Assembly (NCBI GenBank): GCA_050873965.1
Contig: JBNMJS010000002.1
Coordinates: 1 to 64,000 of the forward strand
Direction of reading: 5' to 3'
DNA length: 64,000 bases
From: UBA2883 sp050873965
GTDB taxonomy: Bacteria > Cyanobacteriota > Vampirovibrionia > Gastranaerophilales > Gastranaerophilaceae
Numbering within the stretch: the stretch's first letter is position 1; each line of letters starts with the position of its first letter. Below, piece after piece: positions 8,160-16,612 of the stretch. The notes beneath the pieces were generated by a model. The model ran no database searches and was not told where the DNA came from. It worked only from the letters and a program-made list of their open reading frames with translations. Made by a program: the position numbers and the translations under genes.

Positions 8160-8912
8160 ATGCAATGTGAATATCAGACAAAAGAGGAACTCATTGCGGA
8201 ATTAGAGCGATTGAAGACTATCAATGAAGAATTAAGAATGGAAAAGTCTCAGATTTGGGATATGGTTAAGGTCTTAATTACAAAAATTTCGCATGAATTT
8301 AAAACACCACTAAATTCAATAATTGGTTTTACAGAACTTTTGAAGTATCAAACAAAGGATGTTAAACAACGAGATTATATTGATACTATTTCTATGAGTT
8401 CTCAGTTTATGTTGTCTTTGATTAGAGATATTTTAGATGTTACTCGTTCTCAGTATAAGCCGTTAGAGTTATCATATAGTATCTTTAATGTTAAAAATGT
8501 TATTGAAGATATTATCAAATGTTTTAATAATGAAAATATCAAATATACTTTAATAAATATGAATATTTGTGCTGATTATACAAGGTTTAAACAGTTAGTT
8601 TATAATTTGATTTCTAATGCTTTAAAATTTAATAGGGCTGGCATGCAAATTAGTATTATTACTTATTGTGATAAAGATTTTTTCTATTTTGATATAACTG
8701 ATTGTGGAAAAGGTATTCCAAAAGAAAATTATGAAAAAATCTTTGAATTTTTTGCTGATGTTTCTAATGATAAATTTAGAAGACAAATGAGTTCTGGTAT
8801 AGGTTTATCTTTATGTAAGTCAATTGCAGAATCACATAAGGGTAAGATATTTGTTTCGTCTGAATTAAATACTGGTTCGACATTTACTTTCAAGATTCCA
8901 ATAAATATGTAA
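8160..8912 (+). CDS. cytosolic histidine kinase without a sensor domain
   Basis: A 250-residue HisKA/HATPase_c kinase. A short N-terminal coiled coil (1-30) is followed by the dimerisation box with phospho-acceptor H45 in KISHEFKTPLNSI. The N box is LISNALKF, the G1 box DCGKGIPKENYEKIFEFF and the G2 box SSGIGLSLCKSIAESH, all intact. There are no membrane segments and no PAS or GAF domain, and no response regulator is adjacent, so its input and partner are unknown. The start ATG 8160 has no evident ribosome-binding site. It may be co-transcribed with the VKOR-DsbA gene 46 bases downstream. Confidence 0.9.
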   Translation: MQCEYQTKEELIAELERLKTINEELRMEKSQIWDMVKVLITKISHEFKTPLNSIIGFTELLKYQTKDVKQRDYIDTISMSSQFMLSLIRDILDVTRSQYKPLELSYSIFNVKNVIEDIIKCFNNENIKYTLINMNICADYTRFKQLVYNLISNALKFNRAGMQISIITYCDKDFFYFDITDCGKGIPKENYEKIFEFFADVSNDKFRRQMSSGIGLSLCKSIAESHKGKIFVSSELNTGSTFTFKIPINM

Positions 8913-8958
8913 AAATCTTTTTTATTATATGCTAAACTTGTATAAGAGGTGTGTTAGT

Positions 8959-10116
8959 TTGGATAAAAGAAAATTATTAGTTACTATATTATCTATACTT
9001 GGTATTTTAACAACAATAAAGTTGGCGATTATATATTATCAATCAAATTATAATCCTTATGCAGAACCAAGTTTTTGTTCTATAAATAGTTTTGTTGATT
9101 GTGATGCTGTAGCACAAACTTCTAAATCTAATTTTTTAGGTATTCCTTTGGCGTATTGGGGAATGTTTTTATATTCATTTATTCTGATGCTATTGAATGT
9201 TGAAAAAATACAAAATATTAAAGGTTTTGGTTTATTAAAAGTTTTTAAAAATCCTATGTCATATATTTCAGCATTAGGATTAATATCTTTTTGTATTTCT
9301 ATATCATTAGCAATAACAAGTATTTTTTATTTGAATAAAATTTGTATTTTGTGCTTTGTTACTTATTTTATTGATTTAGCAATAAGTATTATATCGACAG
9401 ATTTTAATAATGGTGGATTTAAAAAGAGTTTTGCAGAAAGTTTTAATGATTTTGTTGTTGGGGTGAAAGAATATACTTTACCATTTATAATTGCAGTTAT
9501 ATTAGCAAGTATATTTTTATCTTATACAACTATTTGTATGCCATTTGCATCAAGAAAACAATCAATTAAGCATTATATGCTAATGAAGCATAATCCATAT
9601 AAAGTATCAGGTAATGTGCTAGGCAATAAAAATGGAAAAATTGTAGCGAATGTTTATACAGACTTTGTGTGTCCTGTTTGTTATTCATACAATATAATGT
9701 TGCATAAAATTGTTAAAGAAAATAAAGATGTACATATTATTCATCATAATTTGCCATTAGATACAGAATGTAATCCATATTTAGAGCAACAAATGCATTC
9801 AGGTGCTTGTCGTATGGCGAGATATGCTATTGCAGCAGAAAATCAAGGGAAATATTGGGATATGGCAAATGCTATTTTTGAAAGTAAACCAAAGAATGAT
9901 AAAGAAGCAGTAGAATTGGCACTAACATTAAATCTAAATATAGAAAGATTTTTAGCAGATATAAATTCAAAAGAAACAAAAAATAAATTACAAAATGAAA
10001 TTGATACTGCGATAGGCGAAGGGGTTGATGGAACGCCTACGTTAAGAATAAAAGATAAATCTTATCACGGTGCAAAACCTTATTTCGAATTAAAAAGAAT
10101 TATTTTAGAGGATTAG
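8959..10116 (+). CDS. VKOR-DsbA fusion, disulfide bond formation
   Basis: One polypeptide joins a vitamin K epoxide reductase-type membrane domain to a DsbA-like thioredoxin domain, so oxidation of substrate thiols and reoxidation by quinone are coupled. In the membrane part, FCSINSFVDCDAV gives the loop cysteine pair, and KICILCF gives the quinone-proximal CxxC, within four or five transmembrane helices. The C-terminal half has YTDFVCPVCYSY (CPVC active site) and the cis-proline GTPT. I choose the TTG at 8959 because GAGGTG lies 7-8 bases upstream. An in-frame ATG at 8929 has no ribosome-binding site and would add ten residues. The stop is one base before queH. This architecture is common in cyanobacteria and relatives. 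Confidence 0.9.
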   Translation: MDKRKLLVTILSILGILTTIKLAIIYYQSNYNPYAEPSFCSINSFVDCDAVAQTSKSNFLGIPLAYWGMFLYSFILMLLNVEKIQNIKGFGLLKVFKNPMSYISALGLISFCISISLAITSIFYLNKICILCFVTYFIDLAISIISTDFNNGGFKKSFAESFNDFVVGVKEYTLPFIIAVILASIFLSYTTICMPFASRKQSIKHYMLMKHNPYKVSGNVLGNKNGKIVANVYTDFVCPVCYSYNIMLHKIVKENKDVHIIHHNLPLDTECNPYLEQQMHSGACRMARYAIAAENQGKYWDMANAIFESKPKNDKEAVELALTLNLNIERFLADINSKETKNKLQNEIDTAIGEGVDGTPTLRIKDKSYHGAKPYFELKRIILED

Positions 10117-10117
10117 T

Positions 10118-10660
10118 ATGGAAAAAGTTTTGTTACACGCTTGTTGTGGAATATGTTCAGGGCAACCTATTAAACATTTAGAAGAAATTGGTTATGATGT
10201 TATCGTATATTTTTCTAATAACAATTTGGATACAGAAGAAGAATATAATAGACGCCTTGAAGCAGAAAGAACGTTGTGCAAATTTTTAGGAAAAGAATTG
10301 CTAGTAGCACCTTATGAAAGTGAAAAGTACCATCAATATGTGAAAGGTTTGGAAAATGAACCTGAACGAGGCAAAAGATGTCTTAAATGTTTTGAATATA
10401 GATTGATTGATACTGCAAAAAAGGCTGTAGAACTTGGTATCAAAAATATAACAACATCAATGATTATAAGTCCTCATAAAAATTTTAAAGTGTTAAGTGA
10501 AATTGGAAAAGAGATTGCAGAAGAATATGGTTTAAAATTTTTAGATATTGATTTTAAGAAAAAAGATGGCTTTTTGAAAACGAATAAAATTGCAAATAGT
10601 TTAAACTTATATAGACAGAATTATTGTGGTTGTATATATGCAAAAAGGAAAGAGGTTTAA
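10118..10660 (+). CDS. queH: epoxyqueuosine reductase QueH
   Basis: It reduces epoxyqueuosine to queuosine at the wobble base of GUN-anticodon tRNAs, as the non-homologous alternative to QueG. The 180 residues carry the family cysteines: HACCGICSG near the N terminus, GKRCLKCFEYR in the middle and YRQNYCGCIYA at the end, which together bind an iron-sulfur cluster and a second metal. NNNLDTEEEYNRRLE and MIISPHKN are further family blocks. It follows the VKOR-DsbA gene by one base, so the two are likely co-translated. queA, the preceding pathway enzyme, is in this window at 51.4 kb. Confidence 0.95.
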   Translation: MEKVLLHACCGICSGQPIKHLEEIGYDVIVYFSNNNLDTEEEYNRRLEAERTLCKFLGKELLVAPYESEKYHQYVKGLENEPERGKRCLKCFEYRLIDTAKKAVELGIKNITTSMIISPHKNFKVLSEIGKEIAEEYGLKFLDIDFKKKDGFLKTNKIANSLNLYRQNYCGCIYAKRKEV

Positions 10661-10662
10661 TA

Positions 10663-10869
10663 ATGGAATGTAAAAGAGAAGAAAATAAAATAGGGTGTGG
10701 GTGTACATATACATCTTGTGGTAATAGAGGTATTTGCTGTGATTGTGTAAGACATCATAGAGAAAATAATGAAATTCCTGGTTGCTTTTTTACTGCTGCA
10801 GGTGAACTAACTTATGACCGTTCAGTTAAAAATTTCGTTACTATAATGAAAGATAAGTATAATTTATAA
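10663..10869 (+). CDS. cysteine-rich DUF6485-type protein, 68 aa
   Basis: A short protein with eight cysteines, including GCGCTYTSC, GICCDCVRHH and IPGCFF, and the conserved tail LTYDRSVKNF. The spacing suggests a bound metal or iron-sulfur cluster. It matches what I recall of the DUF6485 family, which has no assigned function. The start is ATG 10663, supported by AAAGGAAAGAGG just upstream. It follows queH by two bases, so a link to tRNA modification or to iron-sulfur handling is possible but unproven. Confidence 0.8.
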   Translation: MECKREENKIGCGCTYTSCGNRGICCDCVRHHRENNEIPGCFFTAAGELTYDRSVKNFVTIMKDKYNL

Positions 10870-10871
10870 TT

Positions 10872-10902
10872 AAAAAGGTAGAGTTTAAACTCTACCTTTT
10901 TT
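10872..10902. terminator. bidirectional terminator between convergent genes
   Basis: A perfect 30-base palindrome centred between 10886 and 10887, with arms AAAAAGGTAGAGTTT and its complement, is flanked by A and T runs. It can end transcription from both the DUF6485 gene and the minus-strand gloA-like operon. Confidence 0.9.
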
Positions 10903-10911
10903 GATATGTGT

Positions 10912-11298
10912 TTACCAAACAACTTTTTCTATAAGTTCTATTTCATTGCCATCTGGATCTTTTACGAAAGCAATTTTAGAACCTTTACCATTTAAGTCGA
11001 ATGGTTCGTATAAATACTCATAACCAAGTGAATGAAGTTTTTTTGTAAATTCATCTAATGAATCACAAGCAAAACCAAAATGTCCAAAGTTTTCACCTGT
11101 TTTGTATCCATTTTCAGGTGTTTCATCATTGTATGTTAATTCTATTTGAACAGAGTTGCTTTCATCTGTTAAAAAATACAATTCACAATCTTCAAGTCTT
11201 TTTTTGTGGTCTAGTTTCATATTTAAAAGTTCTGTATAAAACTTTAATGAAGCATCAATATCTTTTACTCTAATCATAGAATGTAAAAATTTAATCAT
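10912..11298 (-). CDS. gloA: glyoxalase I-like VOC protein
   Basis: A 128-residue vicinal-oxygen-chelate protein, probably lactoylglutathione lyase or a relative that detoxifies methylglyoxal-thiol adducts. The four metal ligands expected for glyoxalase I are placed as H6 (LHSMIRV), E (VQIELTYN), H (GHFGFAC) and E (GNEIELI). The DPDGNEIEL segment near the end is typical. The thiol used in this organism is unknown. An AGGAGT ribosome-binding site precedes ATG 11298. It is the last gene of a nudix/HAD/ispF/gloA unit and ends at a bidirectional terminator. Confidence 0.88.
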   Translation of the reverse strand: MIKFLHSMIRVKDIDASLKFYTELLNMKLDHKKRLEDCELYFLTDESNSVQIELTYNDETPENGYKTGENFGHFGFACDSLDEFTKKLHSLGYEYLYEPFDLNGKGSKIAFVKDPDGNEIELIEKVVW

Positions 11299-11310
11299 AA
11301 TATATTACTC

Positions 11311-11793
11311 CTAATTTTTGTACATTATAACTACTGCATTCGTTTCAATTGCTAATTTTTCGCCAACTGCATCTAGTTTTTCTTTAGTTTTTGCTTTTAC
11401 TGAAATATTTTCAATCTCCATATTCATTACTTCTGCAAGTCGTTTTTTTATACTTGGAATATGTGGCATCATTTTAGGTGCTTGTGCAATTATATTAGAA
11501 TCAATATTACCAATTTTATATCCTTTTGAACGTACTAATTCACAAACATTTTCTAATAATTTTGTACTATCTGCACCTTTGTATTTTTCGTCTGTATCAG
11601 GGAATAAAGTTCCAATATCAGGTAATGCTAATGCTCCTAATAAAGCATCAATTATTGCGTGAATCAAAACATCTGCATCTGAATGTCCAAGTAATCCTTT
11701 TTCATAAGGTATTTTTACACCACCTATAATCAAATCTCTATCTTCTACTAGTTTATGAATATCATAACCAATACCAATTCTATATGGTAACAT
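11311..11793 (-). CDS. ispF: 2-C-methyl-D-erythritol 2,4-cyclodiphosphate synthase
   Basis: It catalyses the cyclisation step of the MEP pathway to isoprenoid precursors. The 160 residues match the family. They show GIGYDIHKL with the zinc-binding D-x-H, LGHSDADVLIHAIIDALLGA with a further zinc histidine, GTLFPDTDEKYKGADS, and KAKTKEKLDAVGE for CDP binding. ATG 11793 has an AGGAG site 7 bases upstream. Its presence shows that this organism makes isoprenoids through the MEP route. The neighbouring hydrolases do not belong to the pathway. Confidence 0.97.
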   Translation of the reverse strand: MLPYRIGIGYDIHKLVEDRDLIIGGVKIPYEKGLLGHSDADVLIHAIIDALLGALALPDIGTLFPDTDEKYKGADSTKLLENVCELVRSKGYKIGNIDSNIIAQAPKMMPHIPSIKKRLAEVMNMEIENISVKAKTKEKLDAVGEKLAIETNAVVIMYKN

Positions 11794-11803
11794 TATTATC
11801 TCC

Positions 11804-12592
11804 TTATAAAACGAATTTGTTTATTGCTTTTACAAAACCATCATTATCTACACTATCTGTAATATAGTCTGCATATTGTTTAAGTGTATCAGTTCCATTT
11901 AGCATAGCAACGCTTATTCCACCTGCTTTTAACAATTCTATATCATTGTCTTGGTCGCCAATTGTTAGAATTTCTTCATTTTTTAGGTTCCAATATTTTT
12001 CTAAGAATTTAACAGCACAAGCTTTTGTTGCTTCATTTGTTGAAAATTCACAAAAATATGGAGTTGATTTTACTATGTGTAAGTTTGGATATTTTTTTGA
12101 CATAGTATTAACCCAGTCTGTAACACGGTCTTTGTCATTATAATCAATTGCTAATAACTTGTTAATTCTATTCATTGGAATTTCTGAAAAATCCTTTACA
12201 TTGTAATCTAATTCTTGATATTCAGCATATCTTTTGATTTCATCATCATCTTTTTCAGAATATAATGTATCATTTGTGTATAAGTTTAAATGTACATTAT
12301 TTTCATTTGCCCAAGAAATTATTTCTTTTGCAATATTTTCTGGTAAAAATTTTTCATATAAAACTGTACCGTCAAAGTCTTTGATTAAACCACCTTGATA
12401 TGAAACAACTGGAGTTGTTAGGTTCAATCTTTTTGCAATTTTTTTTGCACCAGCATGCATTCTACCAGTTACAATAACAACTTTGATGCCTTTTTCTTGA
12501 AGTGTTTTAATGCAATCTTTTACACCTTGTGTAAATTCGCCTGATTTACCTAAAATTGTTCCATCAATGTCTGTTGCTACTAATTTAATCAT
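11804..12592 (-). CDS. HAD-superfamily Cof-type hydrolase
   Basis: A 262-residue phosphatase of the Cof/YbiV class (type IIB cap). Motif I is TDIDGTI with the nucleophile Asp, motif II is VTGR, and motif IV is GDQDNDIELLK near the C terminus. The cap lies between, around residues 85-190. Substrates of such enzymes are sugar phosphates or cofactor-like phosphates and cannot be predicted. The start codon overlaps the end of the nudix gene by 8 bases, which implies coupled translation. Confidence 0.93.
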   Translation of the reverse strand: MIKLVATDIDGTILGKSGEFTQGVKDCIKTLQEKGIKVVIVTGRMHAGAKKIAKRLNLTTPVVSYQGGLIKDFDGTVLYEKFLPENIAKEIISWANENNVHLNLYTNDTLYSEKDDDEIKRYAEYQELDYNVKDFSEIPMNRINKLLAIDYNDKDRVTDWVNTMSKKYPNLHIVKSTPYFCEFSTNEATKACAVKFLEKYWNLKNEEILTIGDQDNDIELLKAGGISVAMLNGTDTLKQYADYITDSVDNDGFVKAINKFVL

Positions 12593-13118
12593 ATAAATAC
12601 TTTCTTGCTCTCAATATTGCACATAATGTTTTAGAATCATTGATAGTGCCATTGTCTATCATTTCTAAAAGTTCTTGAATTGTATATCTATTATTTTCAA
12701 GTATTTCATCTTCGTCAGGATTTTCTTTTTTGAAAGTTAAATCTTGTGCTAGATATAAATGTAATTTTTCATCACAGAATCCTGGTGATGTATATATATA
12801 ACCTAATGATGTCCAGTTTTTTGCGACAAAACCTGTTTCTTCTTCTAATTCTCTTTTTGCTGCAAAATCTGGATTTTCACCTTTTTCTAATTTTCCAGCA
12901 GGTAATTCAATAGATGTGTTAGAAATAGGGTACCTATATTGTTTAACAGTCAATATTTTGTTATCTTTGATTGCAAGTATAACTACTCCACCTGAGTGTT
13001 CAACAACTTCTCTAATAGATTTGTGACCGTTTGAAACAAGGATATCATCTCTTTTTACATCTATAACTTTACCCTTGAATACGTATTCCGATGATAATGT
13101 TTTTTCTGTAAATTCCAT
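12585..13118 (-). CDS. nudix hydrolase, ADP-ribose pyrophosphatase type
   Basis: A 177-residue nudix protein that probably hydrolyses ADP-ribose to AMP and ribose 5-phosphate. The nudix box is G-KLEKG-E at about 95, leading to AAKRELEEETGF. The upstream strand layout (VVILAIKDNKILTVKQYRYP) and downstream YTSPGFCDEKLHLYLA fit the ADPRase subgroup, which has a proline about 15 residues after the box. The promoter region offers TATGCT only about 12 bases before ATG 13118 and no ribosome-binding site, so the mRNA may be nearly leaderless. It leads the four-gene minus-strand unit. It could recycle ADP-ribose from the ART-like proteins at 54-56 kb, though that is speculation. Confidence 0.9.
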   Translation of the reverse strand: MEFTEKTLSSEYVFKGKVIDVKRDDILVSNGHKSIREVVEHSGGVVILAIKDNKILTVKQYRYPISNTSIELPAGKLEKGENPDFAAKRELEEETGFVAKNWTSLGYIYTSPGFCDEKLHLYLAQDLTFKKENPDEDEILENNRYTIQELLEMIDNGTINDSKTLCAILRARKYLYD

Positions 13119-13227
13119 AGTTTTATACTAGCATAATCTTGTTAATTTTTCACTTAATTTTATTGTGAATGTAAAAAAAATATGGTATATTAGTCTTATA
13201 ATTATTGTTTTGGAGTTCTTAAATATA

Positions 13228-13458
13228 ATGGTATCGGAAATAAAAATTTGCATGGGCAGTGCGTGTTTTGCAAAAGGTAATCAAGATAATTTAGTGTTTA
13301 TAAAGAAATATATTGAAGAACATAATTTAGAATCTAAAATACATTTAATCGGTGGGTTATGCGAAAATCAATGTGCAAATGGCCCTAGAATTATTGTAGA
13401 TGGTGTTGCATATAACAATGTGACAAAAGAGAAAATATTAGAAATATTGAAAGGTTAA
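13228..13458 (+). CDS. thioredoxin-fold [2Fe-2S] protein, NuoE-like
   Basis: A 76-residue protein with the [2Fe-2S] ligands of the NuoE/thioredoxin-like ferredoxin fold: CMGSAC (C-x4-C) and, about 40 residues on, CENQC (C-x3-C). It lacks the N-terminal helical part of true NuoE. It probably carries electrons to or from the hydrogenase-like protein encoded two bases downstream. The start ATG 13228 is supported by GGAG at 13212-13215; an upstream in-frame ATG at 13165 would add a hydrophobic leader without a ribosome-binding site. It opens the five-gene hydrogenase locus. Confidence 0.85.
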   Translation: MVSEIKICMGSACFAKGNQDNLVFIKKYIEEHNLESKIHLIGGLCENQCANGPRIIVDGVAYNNVTKEKILEILKG

Positions 13459-13460
13459 TT

Positions 13461-15185
13461 ATGAACAAGTTGTATCCTGTTTATACATTAAAGAATGAAT
13501 GTCACGATTGTTATAAATGTATTAGAGAATGTCATATAAAGGCTATAAAAATACAAGGTGGAAGTGCTTCAGTTATCAATGACAAGTGTATTGCATGTGG
13601 TCATTGTGTTACAGTTTGTCCTGCTGGAGCAAAAAGAGTTCGTAATGATATAGAAAAAGTTAAAATCGCTTTAATTGAAAATAAAAAAATATATGTGTCA
13701 TTAGCACCTAGTTGGGCAGGTGTTTATGATGTATCAAAAGAACAAATGATTACGTCATTGAAAAAATTAGGTTTTAGTGCTGTTAGTGAAACTGCATTAG
13801 GTGCTCAAGAAGTCTCTATTGAGGTTGCTAATATATTGAATAATAGCGAAAAAGGTCTTTTTATATCGTCTGCTTGTCCAGTTATTGATGATTATATAAG
13901 GCTATATAAACCTGAGTTTGTATCAAGTATAGTACCGGTTGCTTCACCGGCTCTTACACATGCAAAACTTTTAAAAGAAACTTATGGTGATGATATTGAA
14001 GTTGTTTTCATTGGTCCTTGTATCGCAAAGAAAAATGAAGCAGATGAAAATCCAGATTTGTTGTTAGCATCATTAACGTTTGATGAATTAAATTATTGGT
14101 TTAGAGAAGAATTTATTGATATAGAAAATATTAAAACCGATGATGATGCAATGTTTGTTCCTGAACATTCTTATGAGGGTGCGTTGTATCCGATAGAGGG
14201 TGGAATGGCTGAAACTATAAAATTGGTAGGAATAAAAAATAATGATGTGACATTTATCAATGTTAGTTCTTTAGAGTCTTTTGACAAAGCTTTAAATGGT
14301 ATTAAACCTAATGAGATTAAAAATAAAATATTTGTTGAAGCATTGGGTTGTTCAGGTGGTTGTATAAATGGCCCTTGTATATCTGCAGATAAATCAAGAA
14401 TTTTAATTACATCTGATATTTATTCAAATACTGAATATAGGGAAAATATCCCAACAGAAGCAAAGACTGTTGTAAAAAAAGAATACATTGCAAAACCTGT
14501 AAAAAAAGAAGAATATACAATGGAACAAATTACTCGAGCATTACAAAAAATCAGTAAGCATAATGCTTCAGATGAATTGAATTGTGGTGGTTGTGGATAT
14601 TCTACTTGTAGAGATTTTGTTAATGCTTTAATTGCAGGTGATGCAGAATCTTCAATGTGCGTTTCGTATATGCGTAAAATAGCCGTTAGAAAAGCGTCTG
14701 CTATGTTACGTTGTATGCCGTCTGCTGTGGTTATGGTTGATTCAAAATTAGAAGTATTAGAAGCAAATGATTCCTTTATGCAAATGTTTTGTGGTGATAT
14801 GTATGAAATTTTTGCAAACCGTCAAGAAGGTTTGGCAGGTGCATCTATTGAACGTTTAGTCCCATTTAGTGAGTTATTTAAATCTTCGCTAGATACTGGT
14901 AAAGACATTCATCAAGAACATTACAGTATTGGTGACAAGTTGTTTGACATAACAATATTTACGATAGAATTTGGTGAAATTGTTGGTGCCGTAATTACAG
15001 ATGTTACAAAATCAGAATTAGATAGAAGTAAAATCGCTAAGCGTGCTAGAGATGTTATTACAAAAAATATTGCAACTGTACAAGAGATTGCCAGTCTTTT
15101 GGGTGAACACATGGTTGAAACCGAATTATTGCTTAATTCTATAGCAGAAGGGTTTGATGTGAATTCTAATGAGGATAAAAAATAA
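13461..15185 (+). CDS. hydS: sensory-type (group C) [FeFe] hydrogenase with PAS domain
   Basis: A 574-residue modular redox protein. Two [4Fe-4S] sites come first (CHDCYKCIREC, 14-24; CIACGHCVTVC, 43-53). The H-cluster domain follows (about 70-315), with L1 SSACP at 136-140, L2 GPCIAKKNE at 185-193 and L3 EALGCSGGCINGPC at 293-306. A four-cysteine cluster motif CGGCGYSTC (375-383, fourth C at 400) comes next, and then a PAS domain (about 415-515). L1 lacks the TSCCP of catalytic enzymes, as is typical of group C sensory hydrogenases. With a SpoIIE phosphatase next door, it probably senses H2 or redox state and signals by dephosphorylation. The assignment follows known HydS architecture; H2 binding is inferred. 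Confidence 0.88.
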   Translation: MNKLYPVYTLKNECHDCYKCIRECHIKAIKIQGGSASVINDKCIACGHCVTVCPAGAKRVRNDIEKVKIALIENKKIYVSLAPSWAGVYDVSKEQMITSLKKLGFSAVSETALGAQEVSIEVANILNNSEKGLFISSACPVIDDYIRLYKPEFVSSIVPVASPALTHAKLLKETYGDDIEVVFIGPCIAKKNEADENPDLLLASLTFDELNYWFREEFIDIENIKTDDDAMFVPEHSYEGALYPIEGGMAETIKLVGIKNNDVTFINVSSLESFDKALNGIKPNEIKNKIFVEALGCSGGCINGPCISADKSRILITSDIYSNTEYRENIPTEAKTVVKKEYIAKPVKKEEYTMEQITRALQKISKHNASDELNCGGCGYSTCRDFVNALIAGDAESSMCVSYMRKIAVRKASAMLRCMPSAVVMVDSKLEVLEANDSFMQMFCGDMYEIFANRQEGLAGASIERLVPFSELFKSSLDTGKDIHQEHYSIGDKLFDITIFTIEFGEIVGAVITDVTKSELDRSKIAKRARDVITKNIATVQEIASLLGEHMVETELLLNSIAEGFDVNSNEDKK

Positions 15186-15187
15186 AA

Positions 15188-16345
15188 ATGTTTATTGATA
15201 TAGATTGTTCTCAAAAGAAAAAATATAATCAAAATGCTTATGGCGATTTCTTTAAATCAGAACGTTTCCCTGATATGAATAGACTCGTAGCCGTACTATC
15301 AGATGGACTTGGTAGTGGTATTAAAGCAGATATTCTGGCATGTATGACCTCAACAATGTTGTTGAAGTTTTTGAAAGAAAATGCTGATATTGAAAAATCT
15401 TGTGAAATTATAATGAATTCATTACCAGTTTGCAAGGTGCGTGGAATTAGTTATTCTACGTTTTCTGCAATTGATTGTTATGATGATGGAAAAGCAACTA
15501 TTGTAGAAGAAGGTAATCCTGATTTTATTTGGATTAGAGATGGTGAAGTCTTAAAACCTGAATGTACAATTATTGAATCTAAAAATTTTAAAAATAGAAA
15601 AATGAGAGTTTATGATATTAAACTTGAATTGAACGATAGAATTATTTTTTGTTCTGATGGTGCAACTCAAGTCGCAATGGGTACAAAATCATATCCATTA
15701 GGATTGGAGAGAGAAGGACTTATAAATATTATTCTTTCTAAATTAAAAATGGATAAAAATATTTCATCAAGAGAACTAAGTAATTATTTAGTAAAACAAA
15801 TAGAATTGATTGCTCCTGAAAAGAAATTGTTAGATGATACATCAATTGTTTCAATTTATTGTAGAGAACCTAGAGAATCATTGGTATTTACTGGTCCACC
15901 ATATCACATGGAAAAAGATAACTATTATGCAAATACTTTTAAAAATTTTAAAGGTAAAAAAGCAATTGCTGGTGGTACAACGGCAAATATTATTTCTAGA
16001 GAATTAAATATTCCGGTTAAAACTGATTTATCGTTAAATGTAGGTAATCTTCCTGGTATATATTGTATGGAAGGTGTTGATTTGGTAACAGAGGGAATTT
16101 TAACACTCACAAAAACAATGGAATATTTGGAAGATAATAATTATCAAAATGATGCAGCAGGTAAATTGATGAAATTTATGCTTGATAGTGATTGTATAAG
16201 TTTTTTAGTCGGTGCTCAATTAAATCAGGCACATTATGATCCTAATTTGCCAATTGAAATTGAGATTAGAAAAAATATTGTTAGAAAAATAGCAAAAATA
16301 TTAGAAGATAAATATTTGAAGAAAGTTAAAGTACAATTTGTTTGA
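15188..16345 (+). CDS. SpoIIE-family serine phosphatase
   Basis: A 385-residue PP2C-like phosphatase. The metal-binding aspartates lie in AVLSDGLGSGIKA (about 37-49), FCSDGATQ (about 157-164) and LDDTSIVSIY (about 220-229). The last 150 residues form a separate domain of unknown function with AIAGGTTANIISREL. Such phosphatases act on anti-sigma-factor antagonists or other phosphoserines. Proteins of this type are known neighbours of PAS-bearing [FeFe] hydrogenases, so this one is the likely output of the sensory hydrogenase two bases upstream. Nothing here indicates sporulation. The target protein is not in the window. Confidence 0.87.
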   Translation: MFIDIDCSQKKKYNQNAYGDFFKSERFPDMNRLVAVLSDGLGSGIKADILACMTSTMLLKFLKENADIEKSCEIIMNSLPVCKVRGISYSTFSAIDCYDDGKATIVEEGNPDFIWIRDGEVLKPECTIIESKNFKNRKMRVYDIKLELNDRIIFCSDGATQVAMGTKSYPLGLEREGLINIILSKLKMDKNISSRELSNYLVKQIELIAPEKKLLDDTSIVSIYCREPRESLVFTGPPYHMEKDNYYANTFKNFKGKKAIAGGTTANIISRELNIPVKTDLSLNVGNLPGIYCMEGVDLVTEGILTLTKTMEYLEDNNYQNDAAGKLMKFMLDSDCISFLVGAQLNQAHYDPNLPIEIEIRKNIVRKIAKILEDKYLKKVKVQFV

Positions 16346-16354
16346 GGTATTCGT

Positions 16355-16612
16355 ATGGAAAAAATTACAGTTAAAATTTGTTCAGGAACAACCTGTTTCG
16401 TTATGGGTGGCAATTATCTAAATGATGTTGCAGAGATGATTGAAGCAAAATATGGTGATAAAGTAGAGGTTTTAGGTAGTCCATGCTTAGAACAATGCTC
16501 AAATTCTCATTCAAAAGCACCATTTGCAAAGATTGATGATGATATAATATCAGAAGTGACACCTGAAAAAATTATGATTGAATTAGAAAAGAGGTTTGAA
16601 GCAAATGAGTAA
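16355..16612 (+). CDS. thioredoxin-fold [2Fe-2S] protein
   Basis: An 85-residue relative of the 76-residue protein that opens this locus, with ligands CSGTTC (C-x4-C) and CLEQC (C-x3-C). It has the compact thioredoxin-like [2Fe-2S] fold and no other domain. Its position directly before the catalytic-type hydrogenase, with its last codons overlapping that gene's start, suggests it is the electron partner of that enzyme. The first copy probably serves the sensory one. Confidence 0.85.
   Translation: MEKITVKICSGTTCFVMGGNYLNDVAEMIEAKYGDKVEVLGSPCLEQCSNSHSKAPFAKIDDDIISEVTPEKIMIELEKRFEANE

Noticed and set aside
2679..16345. Sporulation genes, because SpoIID and SpoIIE domains are present
   Set aside because: Both domains are common outside spore formers; here SpoIID is a wall hydrolase and SpoIIE sits with hydrogenases. 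No other sporulation gene is seen.
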